Assembly: GCA_032717465.1 (NCBI GenBank)
Contig: CM064683.1
Span: forward strand, 39,955,183-40,019,182
Length of the DNA stretch: 64,000 nucleotides
Reading direction: 5' to 3'
DNA from: Coenobita brevimanus
Taxonomy: Eukaryota; Arthropoda; Malacostraca; Decapoda; Coenobitidae
The position numbers and the translations under genes are program-made. The notes under the pieces were generated by a model that saw only the letters and a list, made by a program, of their open reading frames with translations, did not search any database and was not told where the DNA came from. How positions within the stretch are numbered: the first letter of the stretch is position 1; every line of letters begins with the position of its first letter. Positions 1-12,030 of this stretch are shown piece after piece.

Positions 1-580
1 ACTGGTCATAAAAAGAAGCGATTAAATTTTGAAAGTAATCGAGTGATTCTGGAAGGTCAAAATCAAGGGCGTGGATTTTCAGAGGCCTGTAACTTGAAGC
101 TGGTTGAATACAGAGATATTTACTATTATCTACATACAGGAACTACCGTATGGACTTTCATTTGGCACCAAGACCTTTGACCTTGAGTTTGGGGTCCAAC
201 TCAAGGGCACGGATATTCAGGGAGTTATAACTTGAAACTGCCTGCGGATAGATATATACTCTTGTCAACATAGAGGCAGTCTAATATGGGCTTTTAATTG
301 GTACCACGACTTTTAACCTTAAATGACCCTGAAAGGTCAAACTCATGGTCACGGGTATTCAGGGGACTATAACTCAAAACTGGTTGAAGATAGAGATATT
401 AACGATTATCAAGCTATTAGAAGTCTCATGTGGGCTTTCATTTGGCACCATGACCTTTGACCTTGAGTGAACTTGAATGGTCAAATGCAAGATCACGGAT
501 TTTTAGGGGTCTATAACTTGAAAATGATTAAAAATAAAATAACTGCTGTCGGGTGAAGTTTGTTGTGCCTGGCACCACTT
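1..580 (+). repeat. Internally tandem dispersed repeat (about 135-148 bp subunits), runs off the left edge
   Basis: Three to four imperfect subunits begin near 53, 198, 346 and 480. Each has the order 'aaggtcaaa', 'cacgga(t)attcag', 'ctataactt', 'agatatt', 'ctttcatttggcacca', then 'gacctttgaccttgag'. The reverse complement of 55600-55995 has the same order, the same start (ttaaattttg..gtaatcgagtga) and the same end (ctgtcggg..ttgtgcctggcaccactt), so this is a dispersed family and not a local array. The left copy runs straight into a (TG)n tract. No coding frame is visible. I do not recognise the family. Confidence 0.75.

Positions 581-654
<74 letters not shown>
581..654. repeat. (TG)n microsatellite
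   Basis: About 36 TG units with one TTTG interruption near the start. It abuts the end of the dispersed repeat before it. The 65-residue Cys/Val open frame across it is a product of the repeat. Confidence 0.97.
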
Positions 655-657
<3 letters not shown>

Positions 658-2366
658 AGCTGTGCTGCATTATTATTAAAAGTAGTGAAACAGTTGCAAC
701 GCTACGTTTCTGAGGTTTTCCAGACGCTACTCGCTATTTGCTTCTCTTAGTATTGTTTGTGTTAGACGCAAATCTGACAAGCGTTAGTCTGCTGCACATC
801 AGGCACCAGGGTACCGGGTAGAGGTGCCATCTGGTATCAATCACAACCAAACTTTGGCTAAATTGGTAAAGAAAAATCGTTTTGGTAATGACGCAACATA
901 ATTTGGTATTAACCATAAATAAGCCAGTGTACGTGTAAGTGATTAAATTATTCATATTCTCTCTTATTGCAAGATACTGCGGTAACTGCATATCTTGTGA
1001 ATATTATTTACGATTACAGTACACTAAAGGATAACTTGTTTCCTGATACAATGATGTATTGCATGTCAGATTTTAGGCACCAGCGGATTCTGATGCAGTT
1101 GTAGATGTCAAACATTCACATTTTGCGAATGCGAATGTGTATATCGGCTTTCACATACTCCAGGATGCGGATGCGAATACAAAGTTTATGTAAGGAGTTT
1201 TTAGTATGTAATTCTGGCCTCATGCTGTCCATTTAAATCATTGATTCCGATTACATAATTTAGATTTTTTAAATTCCTATTTATTCAGCTTAAACGTTAC
1301 TCATCTAAAATGAGAGGTGAAATACAACTTTTCCTGCTGCGGGGTCTTTTATGCACCGTAAAATTGTTTACCAGTGACAAAAACCATCGTTGAGGTGGAA
1401 TTAACCACGAACTCAGTCAGTTCTACCCAGGGCGCTTTATGATTTATTCTGGTCAGCATCAGATGATTTTCAGTTCCTTGGAGACTCACTGAGGTGATGG
1501 AATTAGAAACAATGTCCATTATTTATCCGATGTCCATAGCTGTCCCGAACACCGACATATTCTTTTAACTGTGTTCAAGAGGCCTCCAGCTGTTAAGATA
1601 GCAGTGTGCGTGTGTGTCAGTCTTTCTGACTAAATTCAGTCTCATCTGGATGCAGTAGAATGTCCGTTCACGTGTTCTTACATGGTCACTCCATGTCGAA
1701 GTTCATCACTGCCATAAACGCTCCACAGACTCTTACTTAGATACAACAACTACAACACAGCTTTAAAATGCAATTCTCATCCAAGCCTCTATAAACCGTC
1801 CACAACTAAACCCATGCGTGACAGACTGGATGGGGGCGGATCACTTCTCCAGTGACGGAATATGATGCTTGGACCTAGGAATGAGTTGACCTTCAGGACC
1901 TATCAAACACGGCTTTTAAAACATTCTGAAGAATATTCTTAGCAAAGATATTGTTGCCACCCAATGCGGGTAAAAAAAGGTTTTCTGCCTCCCTCTCTGT
2001 CAGTCAAAATGGTTTATAAATACCGAAAGTATTGATCAAGATGCAATATTTAGTATAGGGAGGCATTTGTTGTCCATATCTAGGTTCGGATCAAATATAA
2101 TGATAAAAGGTAAAGTCAGTGCCACTTCAGTGAATACAAGCCTTCTGCATGAGGGAAAATGTTCTTCGTCTCGAGGACATTTAGTTCGAAAAGGATGATG
2201 CTTACGCAGAGTAGGTTACAAAAAGTATTCAGAGACAATACAGGCTACACTTCAGACTTAGTCAGTTCAGGTGGTAAGTTATTGCTTGACCCACAAATAT
2301 ATACGTTTAAAAAAAAATCTTTTAAATCAAGAGTTCCCGGGCAATCTTTCAAACTGGAGAAGATGC

Positions 2367-2370
<4 letters not shown>
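655..2370. other. Unassigned sequence
   Basis: No recognisable gene, RNA or repeat was found on either strand. Open frames are short and lack any motif. A short stretch at 1600-1620 is TG-rich. Confidence 0.5.

Positions 2371-2403
<33 letters not shown>
2371..2403. repeat. (GA)n microsatellite
   Basis: About 16 GA units. Two overlapping open frames here read it as Arg-Glu runs. Confidence 0.95.
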
Positions 2404-2406
<3 letters not shown>

Positions 2407-3138
2407 ACACCAATTATTTCCCTAATAATTCTCATTACCCATCTAATTGCATTAACAACAGTGACCAGGACAGCAGGTGAGGCAGGAGCCTAAACAAAAG
2501 AAGCGCCAGTGCCAATTTGCTTTTTATTTGTCGCAAATATAATTTTCCCGTCCACTTATCTCATTAGGCCGTTGACAGATCTTTAATTATCATTGTTAAT
2601 GCAGTGTCGAGGAGTTTGTGACAGGGTCATTTGGTAAAAGTATTTTTTTAAGAGATTTGATAAATAAATATAGATAGATAGATAGATAGATAGAACTATT
2701 GTACTGATGGCTACATCTAACCCATTTAATTCAAAATTAATTCAGAACCAAACAGACAGTCTGGGAGCAGGAAAATAAGTTTTAAAACAAGTGACTGGAA
2801 TGCTAGGGTAGAGGGTAGGAATATGGTATACGTTCGCCTCTGGCAGCATTGTACGTAGCCTAATGATAACACTCCTGTCACCTCCAGGATTAGAGTCGCT
2901 GCAGATAAGTCAATGCCTTCATCTCGCACTCGTAAATTCTCACACGTTCCCACCTAAGCGACTTACGGTAACTAAAAATGACATAGTGGCATAGACCGTT
3001 AACAGAAATTATTTATAATCCCTTGAAAATTAGAGGACGAAATAAAGTTGTGTGTTAGTAGAAGCATCATTTGGGAATGTGGTAGTGTGTGGTGTGTCAG
3101 TCTATGATGTGGCCTGTGGTAATGTTACTTGCCATGGC
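2404..3138. other. Unassigned sequence with a short (GATA)n run
   Basis: A (TAGA)n run of about six units lies at 2671-2694. The rest shows no gene or repeat that I recognise. Confidence 0.5.
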
Positions 3139-5080
3139 TATCTGTTATCAGACGCCTTAATCCCGTAAGGGATAGCCACAAACACATCGCTGCCATGTCA
3201 TCCTTCCCCCGCCATTTCACTGACCTCCCCCCAGCCCACACCTCCCTCTCTCATATACTTCTCCACTCCATCCCTACATCTCATCCTTGGCCTCCTCTTC
3301 TCTGTAACCCCCTCCACCTCACACATACACTCTCCTCGTTAGTCTCTCGCTCTTCACTCTCTCCATATAGCCAAAACCTCCTCAGTGTTTTTCTCCTAAC
3401 GCTTTCTATCACATCCATATTCACACTTCAACGCTCCTTCACTTCCACATTTGCCAGTCTGCTTCTCCATGTAATTCCACATGCTCCACTCAAATAACTC
3501 ATTTCCACTGCTCTCACCCCTGACTTGTGTCTTTCCAGCAAGGTCCAAGCTTCACTTCCATACGTTAGAATCGGTATCACAATACTGTCATGCTGCGACT
3601 TTTTTGCTTCCATGCTCACTTTACTATTTCTTATCACTATGTTCAAAGAACCAGCAACCTTTCTTCTTTGTTTTACTCCTTCAAACACTTCATCCTCCAA
3701 ACTTCCATCCCTGATCATCACACTACCCAAGTACTGAAATGCACTCTCATTTTCCAGTTCCTCCTCATCTAGTCTCACTGTACTTTCAGTGACTTCATTT
3801 CTCTCGAAAACCTTAACTTTTCTCTTCTCTTTAGATTCCGTTTCTTACACACTTTCCCAGACTCATTCACCAAGCCTTACAGTTCCCTTTTGTCTTCACT
3901 TAACAATACAGTATCATCTGCAAACAATAGAACATGAAGTTTCCAAAAGCTGCCCTCTCTTATTAGGGCAGCTCCAGCATCCACTGCCCCACCTTGTATC
4001 TCTTTTATAACACCATCCATAAACAGATTGAACAACCATGGAGACATGACACATCCCTGATTTAATGCAACATTCAGACAGATGAATTCACTTAGTTCAG
4101 TATCCACACGCAATGCAGCCTTAGCCACCCCGGCATTCAGCAGCTTCCCATTTTCTCCATATATTCTTAATAATGTCCACATTCCTTGCCTATCCACCCT
4201 GTCATATGCTTTCTCCAAATCCATGAAGGCAGCATACAGCGTTCCCTTCTCTAGAAACTTTTCCGCTACAGACCTAAGTATGAATATCTGGTCTACACAA
4301 CCTCTTCCTTTCCTCAAACCTCCTTGTTCTTCTCAAACTAATTCCTCTGTTATTTCCCTAACTCTGTCAGTATGTATCCTACCATATAATCTTCCTGTTA
4401 CACTACAAAGACAAATGTCCGTATGATTACCACACACTTCTTTTTTCCCTTTTCATTTGTAAAGGGGAAAAATTTTTCCTGACTTCCAAACCTTCTGGAC
4501 TCTACCTTCTTCCGAGGCCAATCTGCACATCTTCCTTGTATGTTCTATTACTATCTCTTCCCATTGCTTCAGCATTTCACGACACACTCCATCAATTCTT
4601 ACGGCTTTCCCCATTTTGACTTTCTTCATTGCTTCCATTCCCTCCATCCTATTGCTCTCTTCCTGCCATCTCACCTCCCTTTTCCTATCTATTCCCCAGC
4701 CACCTATACTCGCCTTACTTTCCATATGTTTAACATTTCTTTAAAATGTTCTCTCCATATGGTCGCTTTTTTTTCCTTTCTCCACTATCAATCTGCCATA
4801 TTTATCTTTCACTTCCCAAATTACTTCTTTATCACTCCGCCTACGTCTTTTACCTACTAAAATATTTTCTTACATTCCCTACACTTTACACCCTAATTCC
4901 TTCCAAATGCGTCATCCACTCTCTACTTACTCTCTCTTACTAATCTTTTCACCTCTCTCTGCCCCTCTACATACAACTCTCTCTTCCGTCTCTCAACTTC
5001 CTCCACGCCCCTGCTTCCCATCCACTCACTATATTGTATGATTTCTTCTTTTGCGCCACAGCTTGTCTCATTTCTTCATT
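3139..5080 (-). mobile_element. RTE-like LINE, copy 1 (5'-truncated, decayed)
   Basis: Read on the minus strand from about 5080 down to 3139, pieces of one non-LTR retrotransposon ORF appear in family order. The connector upstream of RT (Arg/Lys/Glu-rich, RELYVEGQREVKRLV) is at 4900-5040, RT start (KMGKAVRIDGVCREML) near 4600, fingers/palm (AAFMDLEKAYDRVDRQ) near 4200, QGCVMSPWLFNLFMDGV near 4040, the catalytic box FADDTVLLSED near 3900, and the C-terminal ILTYGSEAWTL..VEMSYLSGACGITW block near 3480-3570. Internal stops and frameshifts break the frame, so it cannot encode an intact protein. The endonuclease half is absent. The 3' end carries the block cagacgccttaatcccgt (reversed here), shared with the copies at 6.55 and 28.3 kb. 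Clade assignment to RTE rests on the C-terminal motif and is moderate. Confidence 0.85.
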
Positions 5081-5084
5081 ATCC

Positions 5085-5124
5085 CCCGCCTTTGCAAGGC
5101 GGAACGATAATGTTTTTGCCCGCC

Positions 5125-5200
<76 letters not shown>

Positions 5201-5290
5201 CCCATTATATCTTATGAACGGCTTGAGCTATCAACATGAAACCTTCAGGGTATCAAGGTATGGCCAAAATCTTGGATTTGGCCTATAGCA
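5085..5290 (-). repeat. Microsatellite-bearing dispersed repeat, copy 1
   Basis: On the minus strand this holds an AT-rich left part, a long (AC)n, then a right part resembling 'cgaaaactat.tcgcctcgccttgc.aaggc.gacgataat'. The same arrangement occurs on the plus strand at 44330-44525 and 44610-44835. The right part is the best conserved; the left part is only loosely similar here. It directly abuts the 5' end of LINE copy 1. Confidence 0.6.
5127..5199. repeat. (TG)n microsatellite
   Basis: About 36 uninterrupted TG units, inside the dispersed repeat at 5085-5290. Confidence 0.97.
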
Positions 5291-5459
5291 TATTTTGGCG
5301 GGAGATTAGCATTCAGCTCCCGAATGCTTTTCCTTTATTCCACCATGGTCTTCCTTGCACCCCCTTTCGTCTTCTCTTCACCCCACACACCACCTCACAT
5401 GCTGTACAGATTTCTTCTGTGAATATCTTGTACACACCTTCCACATCTCCAATCTGCGC

Positions 5460-5460
<1 letters not shown>

Positions 5461-5504
<44 letters not shown>

Positions 5505-5513
5505 GTTATTATC

Positions 5514-5557
<44 letters not shown>

Positions 5558-5558
5558 C

Positions 5559-5590
<32 letters not shown>

Positions 5591-5627
5591 CGTTATTACT
5601 ATTATTATCATTATTATTAGTATTATA

Positions 5628-5663
<36 letters not shown>

Positions 5664-6067
5664 TTTACTACTGTTACTACTACTGCTACTACTACTATTA
5701 ACAACAACAACAATAATAATAACAACAACAACATCAACGACAACAATAATAATAACAACAACAACATCAACGACAATAATAATAATAATAAAAATACCAC
5801 CACAACAGCTACTGTTACTGCTACTACTACTATTACTACTACAACAGCTACTGTTACTGCTACTACTACTATTACTACTACAACAGCTACTGTTACTGCT
5901 ACTACTACTATTACTACTACAACAGCTACTTCTACTGCTGCTGCTGCTGCTGTTCTGGCTGCTATTACTGGTACAATAATGTTATTATTTTTATTATTAT
6001 TATTATTATTATTATCGTTATTATTATCGTTATTATTATTATTATTATTATTATTATTTTATTATTA
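5461..6067. repeat. 600 bp trinucleotide-repeat block with a 39 bp higher-order unit
   Basis: The block runs through distinct trinucleotide phases: (TTA)n with TCG interruptions (5461-5655), (CTA)n (5660-5700), (AAC)n/(AAT)n with 'atcaacgac' interruptions (5700-5800), a 39 bp unit containing acaacagctactgttactgc repeated about 3.5 times (5808-5930), (TGC)n (5935-5955), then (TTA)n again (5980-6065). Open frames of 237 and 141 residues here are Ile/Asn/Thr or Leu/Val runs and should not be read as proteins. Confidence 0.93.
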
Positions 6068-6546
6068 ATTCCATCTTGCATGGTTCGTAAGCAACACAAC
6101 ACCTTTCATCACCTCTCCCCTTCTTATATAAAACAAATCTCTTTATGCTGATGTTTCTCTCCTTTCACTTCATCATTGTACCGTCTTTGTCTCAGTAACG
6201 CCCTCTTCTTTGTTCTCTGCTTCCTCTACTTTCAGATATTCGGGCCAATTACTTCGTTCTTTATTGCTTACGAAATTGGAGACGATTACGGGCAAAGAGA
6301 TTAGTTTTTATCCTGCTATGTTGTTGATGTTGTTGTGGTCCTGGGCTCATCCGGACGTGAACCCGATACACTACAGGCTGAACCTACCCTTCTCTTGTAA
6401 TTTACTGTCCTCCTGCATGAAGACAGAGAGAGAGATGAGGGACGTTTGTATACCTGGGCAGTGGAGCCGCCCAACTGTATCAGTGCCACCACGTGAAGGT
6501 ATCCCTGTCTCCGGCACAGAGGTCTGTTTTGAATACCATGGAAAAT
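6068..6546. other. Unassigned sequence
   Basis: No gene or known repeat is visible between the trinucleotide block and the tail of LINE copy 2. A 232-residue frame that starts here ends inside the antisense strand of the LINE and has no motif. Confidence 0.45.
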
Positions 6547-8102
6547 CTATCTATCTATTGCCAGACGCCTTAATCCCGTACAGGGTGGCCACGAACAAAT
6601 CTCCTCCACGTCGCCCTGTCCCCCGTCATTTCACTGCCCTGCTCCCAACTCACACACCCCCCTCTTATATACCTCTCCACTCCATCCCTCCATCTCATCC
6701 TCGGCCTCCCCCTCCCTCTACCCCTCTCCACTTCACTCACATACACTATCCTCGTCAGTCTCTCACCCTCCATCCTCTCCACGTGGCCAAACCACCTAAG
6801 TGTGTTCCTCATAACGCTTCCCATCACATCCACATCCACACCACAACGCTCCTTTATATCCTCATTTGTCAGCCTGTCTCTCCATGTGACTCCACAGGCT
6901 CCTCTTAAATAACTCATTTCCACTGCTCTCACTCTTGACTTGTGTCCTTCCATCAACGTCCAAGCTTCACTTCCATACGTTACAGTTGGTATCACAATAC
7001 TGCCATGTAGTAACTTTTTCACTTCCATGCTCACTTCCCTGTTTCTTATCACTGCTTTCAAGGAACCAGCAACCTTTCTTCCTTGTTGTACCCTTTCAAG
7101 CACTTCACCCTCCAAACTTCCAAACTTCCATCCTTACTCATCACTGCTCAAGTACTTAAACGTACTCACATTTTCCATTTCCTCACCATCCAACCTCACT
7201 GTACATTCACTGACTTCACCTCTCTCAAAGACCATCACTTTACTCTTCCCTACATTCAACTTTAGATTCGGTTTCTTACACACTCTCCCAAACTCACCCA
7301 CCAAGCCTTGCAGCTCCGCTTCGTCTTCATTTAACAACACAGTATCATCTGCAAACAACAGTAAAGAGAGTTTCCAAACACTGCCCTCTCTCAGTAGGGC
7401 CACTCCAACATCCACTGCCCTACCTGGTAACTCTTTTATTACCCCATCCATGTACAATTGAACAACCATGGAGACATGACACATCACTGTTTCAACCCAA
7501 CCTTCAAAGAGAAAAATTCACTCAGCTCACCATCCACACTTACTGCAGTCTTAGCACCATCATACATACTCTTCACAGCATTCAGCAACTTCCCATCTAC
7601 TCCATATATTCTTAATACTTTCCACAATCCTGTCATATGCTTTCTCCAAATCCATGAAGGCCGCACACAGCTTCTTTCCCTTCTCTAGAAACTTTTCCAC
7701 TAAAGATCTAAGAATGAATATCTGATCTACACAATCTCTTCCCTTCCAAAAACCTCCTTGTTCTTCTCCAACTAATTCCTCAGTTATTTCCCTAACTCTG
7801 TCAATAAGTATCCTACTATACACTTTTCCTATTACACTAAGAAGACAAATGCCCCTATGATTACCACACACTTCTTTTTCCCCTTTTCCTTTGTACAAGG
7901 GAATAATTATTCCTGACTTCCAATCCCCCGGGACTCTATCTTCCTCCCAGGCCAATCTGCACATCTTCCACATCCATTCTACTACTATCTCTCCCCCATG
8001 CTTCAGCATTTCACCACACACTCCATCAATTCCTGGGGCTTTCCCCAATTTGACTTTCTTTATTGCTTCAACAACTTCTATCCTACTGAAATCAGTACTT
8101 AT
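6547..8102 (-). mobile_element. RTE-like LINE, copy 2 (5'-truncated)
   Basis: This is the best preserved of three copies. Minus-strand order: RT start (LGKAPGIDGVCGEMLKHGG) at about 8000-8060, WKSGIIIPLYKGKG and NHRGICLLSVIGKVYSRIL near 7870, AAFMDLEKAYDRI near 7650, FADDTVLLNED near 7350, then the 181-residue C-terminal piece at 6570-7115 with VTYGSEAWTLMEGHKSRV, EMSYLRGACGVTWRDRL and RWFGHVERM. Frameshifts separate these pieces (around 7130, 7480 and 7570-7660), so it is dead. The 3' end is ggcgtctggcaat followed by (AGAT)n, a LINE-type tandem tail. The 5' end stops inside RT near 8102, beside a 12 bp direct repeat (aatcagtactta at 8090 and 8107). It lies in the same orientation as copy 1. 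Confidence 0.9.
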
Positions 8103-8220
8103 GGAAAATCAGTACTTATAAAAAAAAATGGAATTATTAAATGGAAACACTTTGGAAGGGGGATTATAAGAGGTCCACGAACTCTCTTTTCCATCTTTTG
8201 CAGACTAACGCACAGTATTT

Positions 8221-8552
8221 GTGTGCACTTGTTTCCTGTTACGTGTGACCTCAAATGACCTCGGAAGTCAACCTCAAATAGCCAGTGTCCGAACTGAAGG
8301 CCATGTGAGTTTCCATGCTAAAAGAATTGGGCCACAGGGGTATACGGCGTTGCCCGGGCCGAAAAGGCGAACACTTTACCGGCGACCTCAAATGGCCCAG
8401 ATCTTAATCTTAACTCCCCTAAAACCATCCTTGGGTCACCCTGATTCAGAATATACGTGAGTCTAGGGGTCTCTGGCCAATGGTTAAGGCGTGACTGAAG
8501 GACAAACAAACAAACAAACATGGCGACTTTTATATACGTAGATGAAACAAAC
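8221..8552 (+). repeat. Dispersed-repeat-like segment with (CAAA)n tail
   Basis: A GC-richer segment ends in 'gactgaaggacaaacaaaca' followed by tggcgacttttata. The short (CAAA)n tail after a conserved-looking block is the usual 3' end of a retroposed element. No coding frame and no second copy were found in the window, so family and orientation are inferred from the tail only. Confidence 0.45.
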
Positions 8553-9140
<588 letters not shown>

Positions 9141-9184
9141 CAGTCAGTCACGGGCTGTCTGACCTGGGAAAATTAATTTTCCTT

Positions 9185-9740
9185 CATGAGAGAGGTGTCA
9201 CCACGGGACGGGGAGGAGAAGGAGACCACGAACAAGAGATAGGGAGGGAGGAAAGCGTGAAATTTGGAGGATGGGGGAGAGGTGAAGCAAGGGAAGGAAG
9301 AGAAACGAAGTAGGTGATGGAGAGACGGAAGAAGGGGAAGAAGTGAGGCAGGGTAGGAGTGTAAGGAATTAAAAGAGGGAAGGGAGGGGGTGGGGGAATG
9401 GAGGGGTGAAGGTGGACATGAGAGGATGATCTAAAACACGGGAGAGAAGAGAGTGAGGGAGGGAAGGAAAGATGAGGCAAGAAAAGATGAGGGAAAGAAA
9501 GAAAAGAGGTAAAGGAATGAACGATCGAAAAAGGGGATAGAGAACTGGAGGTAGCCTAACAGGGGGGAGAAGAAAGGGAATACTGAAGGAGAGAGGGAAG
9601 TGAGGGAAGAGGACGGGAGAGCATAGGATGGCAAGGAGGAAGGAATGGAGTGAAGAGTGGGGAGAAAGAAAGAAGAGTGAGGAGGGAAAGGAAGGGAGAA
9701 AAAGGGACAGGAAGGATAAAGGAGGCAGATGGGAATTGAC
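9185..9740. repeat. Polypurine tract (GGA/GAA-rich)
   Basis: Over 500 bp, almost all bases on the plus strand are A or G, in shuffled words such as gggagg, aagaag and gaggga. Minus-strand Ser/Pro/Leu/Phe open frames (146 and 98 residues) are a by-product of the composition. I could not settle on a clear repeat period. Confidence 0.75.
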
Positions 9741-10065
9741 GACTGTGAACAAGAGTAGTGGGAGGAACGTCCAGCGTCGTACTTTATATTTTGTTCTTGC
9801 TATCTCCACACAGGTATATCTGGCTGAGGAGAGGCTTTATAACTGAAGAATTCAGGTATAGACTTAATGAAAGCCGTCACAACTAGATGCCCTTCATTAA
9901 GTTGTTTTAAGTCGTGTACTGATAGCCTACTTAAACTGAAAACTGCCAGTATATTGAAGTGACTGAGGCATAACCTGTGCAGTACACATACACTTAGGTC
10001 CCTATTCTCGTCTGGTAAGGAAGCTCCTTAACACCTCTTCCTTAGCGATTTATTATGGATGTGTC
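9741..10065. other. Unassigned sequence
   Basis: No gene or repeat seen; its right end is the left copy of the SINE target-site duplication. Confidence 0.4.
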
Positions 10066-10320
10066 TTTTTAATATTCATTCATTCATTGCCAGACGCCAT
10101 GTATCCCAAACGGGGTGGCCAACGGCTTAGAGTTGTTTTACAGGGAGGGGCACTAATCCTCCACCAACCCCACTTGACACGTAGGGATGCCAACAGCATC
10201 TGGTGTTCCCAGGCGGTCACCCATCCAAGTACTAACCAGACCCAACGTTGCTTAACTTCGCTGATCGGACGGGAAGCGGTGTACTCAACGTGGTATGGCC
10301 GTTTTTAATATCCATTTATT
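10066..10320 (-). mobile_element. 5S rRNA-headed SINE (SINE3-like) with 19 bp target-site duplication
   Basis: The minus strand reads a 5S rRNA head (10303 to 10189), a body of about 65 bp, a tail block of about 35 bp (ggccaccccgtttggg..ggcgtctggcaat) and then (GAAT)3. The tail matches the 3' end of the RTE-like LINEs at 3.1, 6.5 and 28.3 kb. The insertion is flanked by tttttaatattcattcatt (10066-10084) and tttttaatatccatttatt (10302-10320), which match at 17 of 19 positions: a target-site duplication expected of target-primed reverse transcription. No T-run terminator follows the 5S head, so Pol III could read on into the body. SINEs with 5S heads form the known class SINE3; placing this one in arthropods is my inference. 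Confidence 0.88.
10189..10303 (-). rRNA. 5S rRNA sequence forming the SINE head
   Basis: The reverse complement follows eukaryotic 5S rRNA closely, from ggccataccacgttga through gaagttaagcaacgttggg (internal box A region), tacttggatgggtgaccgcc (box C region) and a 3' end ..atgctgttggc. Only the first four or five bases of a normal 5S are missing. Length is about 115 nt, against about 120 for a full gene. Because it continues into a LINE-like tail between target-site duplications, I read it as part of a SINE, not as a free-standing 5S gene. The internal promoter looks intact, so it could still be transcribed. Confidence 0.9.
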
Positions 10321-10488
10321 TAAAGAGAGTATGCCGATGTTTGAAGGATTTATGTAGCATGGAATAGGACAGTACGGTGTAATAGGCAAAATATATAACT
10401 GAGCGAAAGATGGCAGTGAGCTTCCTTAACCGACGAGAATACGGGCCTTAGAACAGACAGATCACACAATACCAAAGAATGACAACGA

Positions 10489-10607
<119 letters not shown>

Positions 10608-10867
10608 AGGATGGGATATAGGACACTGGTGAACTTCTTAAGTAGGACAGGACCTTGTCAGTATGTCTCAAGAGAAAAGTACACTGTGTATTCAATGATC
10701 CATTGCTTCTGCAACTCCTAAATTGGAAACCATATGTCTAATAAACTCCTATGCACGTAAAAACATCGGTACTCAAAACGGAATAGAAATGATTAGATTA
10801 GGTATCTCTTACAGCGAAGTTCTTGGATAAAGGAAAAATGAAAGAAGAGGATAATATCATTGCAATT

Positions 10868-10984
<117 letters not shown>

Positions 10985-11318
10985 CAACAAGAAGATGGAC
11001 AGTCAGAGTAACGAAGTTGCAACCCAGAGGTGGAGTCAGAGGAAGATGCAGAGAACAAGATGGAAATAAGACATTGAGAGAAATTTTGGGTCTAAATGGA
11101 ACAGGCTTACAACCAATAAATCAGAATGGAGACAGATAGGCGAGGTCTTCGTGTGCTGTTTCAAGCTGGTCCTGATAATGACAGTAATTCTGATGATATT
11201 GAATGGTACAAATACACATAGTGGAAAGGAAGCAATGCCATATTGTTATGACTGGATTCCGAGTTGCAGTACAACAGATTTTACTGCATTCACGCACGCA
11301 CTAGGCATAAATGTTTTG

Positions 11319-11376
<58 letters not shown>

Positions 11377-12030
11377 GGGGGATGGTGCTATATAAAGTTA
11401 CATGGACGGGATGGATCTAGAGCTCAGGCAATGAACTGTGTTTCACTTACATTGATGTCGTCTCTGACTGGAATAAAGTACGAAGTTCATTAATTTCTGT
11501 CAGATCATTTACCATGACTGACTTGAGAATTTCTAATTCAGTTGATGTCTCTTTGAATTTGAGCATCTGACATCAGGCAAAATTCGACGCTAAGTTGTAA
11601 CGAAAATGTTATTTCCTACACTCCGTTACTTGCATCCTTCCACTTTCTCACTCCCATGGCTGGGCGGGAAGGCTGACCTGCCACGCAGGTCACTGTCTGG
11701 GTTCATACTCACTGATGGAATCTTTTAATGCAATGCTTTATTTCATTTCAAACTGTTATTGTTCTTTGGTTTATCCTATTTTGTAAGCTACAGAGACACA
11801 TCATATGGAGCTTCGCTGAATGAATCACGTGTGTGCAAAGCCTTGTGTGACCCAGATGCTCCTGGAGATGCTCCCGCATCTGAACGCTCTCAAAGACTAA
11901 GGCGATAGAATGCCTCACATGCCTAACAAAATACCATTAAATGCTTACACTCTGCCCTGTATTCGTTTTGGCTTGCCACAATCCATAACATTTTTTCCTC
12001 AGCTATCTATATTGTTTAAAATACTTTAAC
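10985..12030. other. Unassigned sequence with a (TG)n tract
   Basis: A (TG)25 tract lies at 11322-11372. Otherwise no gene, RNA or dispersed repeat is recognisable. A short segment at 11030-11140 has LINE-3'-like flavour but no coding motif. Confidence 0.45.

Noticed and set aside
5355..6068. A 237-residue open frame and an overlapping 141-residue antisense frame
   Set aside because: Both are translations of trinucleotide repeats (Ile, Asn, Thr or Leu, Val runs) with no domain and no unique sequence of useful length.
9184..9809. Ser/Pro/Leu/Phe-rich minus-strand frames resembling membrane or proline-rich proteins
   Set aside because: They come from a polypurine tract, where stop codons are rare on the pyrimidine strand. 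The same holds for frames at 60718-61534 and 55033-55699.
10189..10303. A functional stand-alone 5S rRNA gene
   Set aside because: The 5' few bases are missing, no terminator T-run follows, and the sequence continues into a LINE-like tail between target-site duplications.
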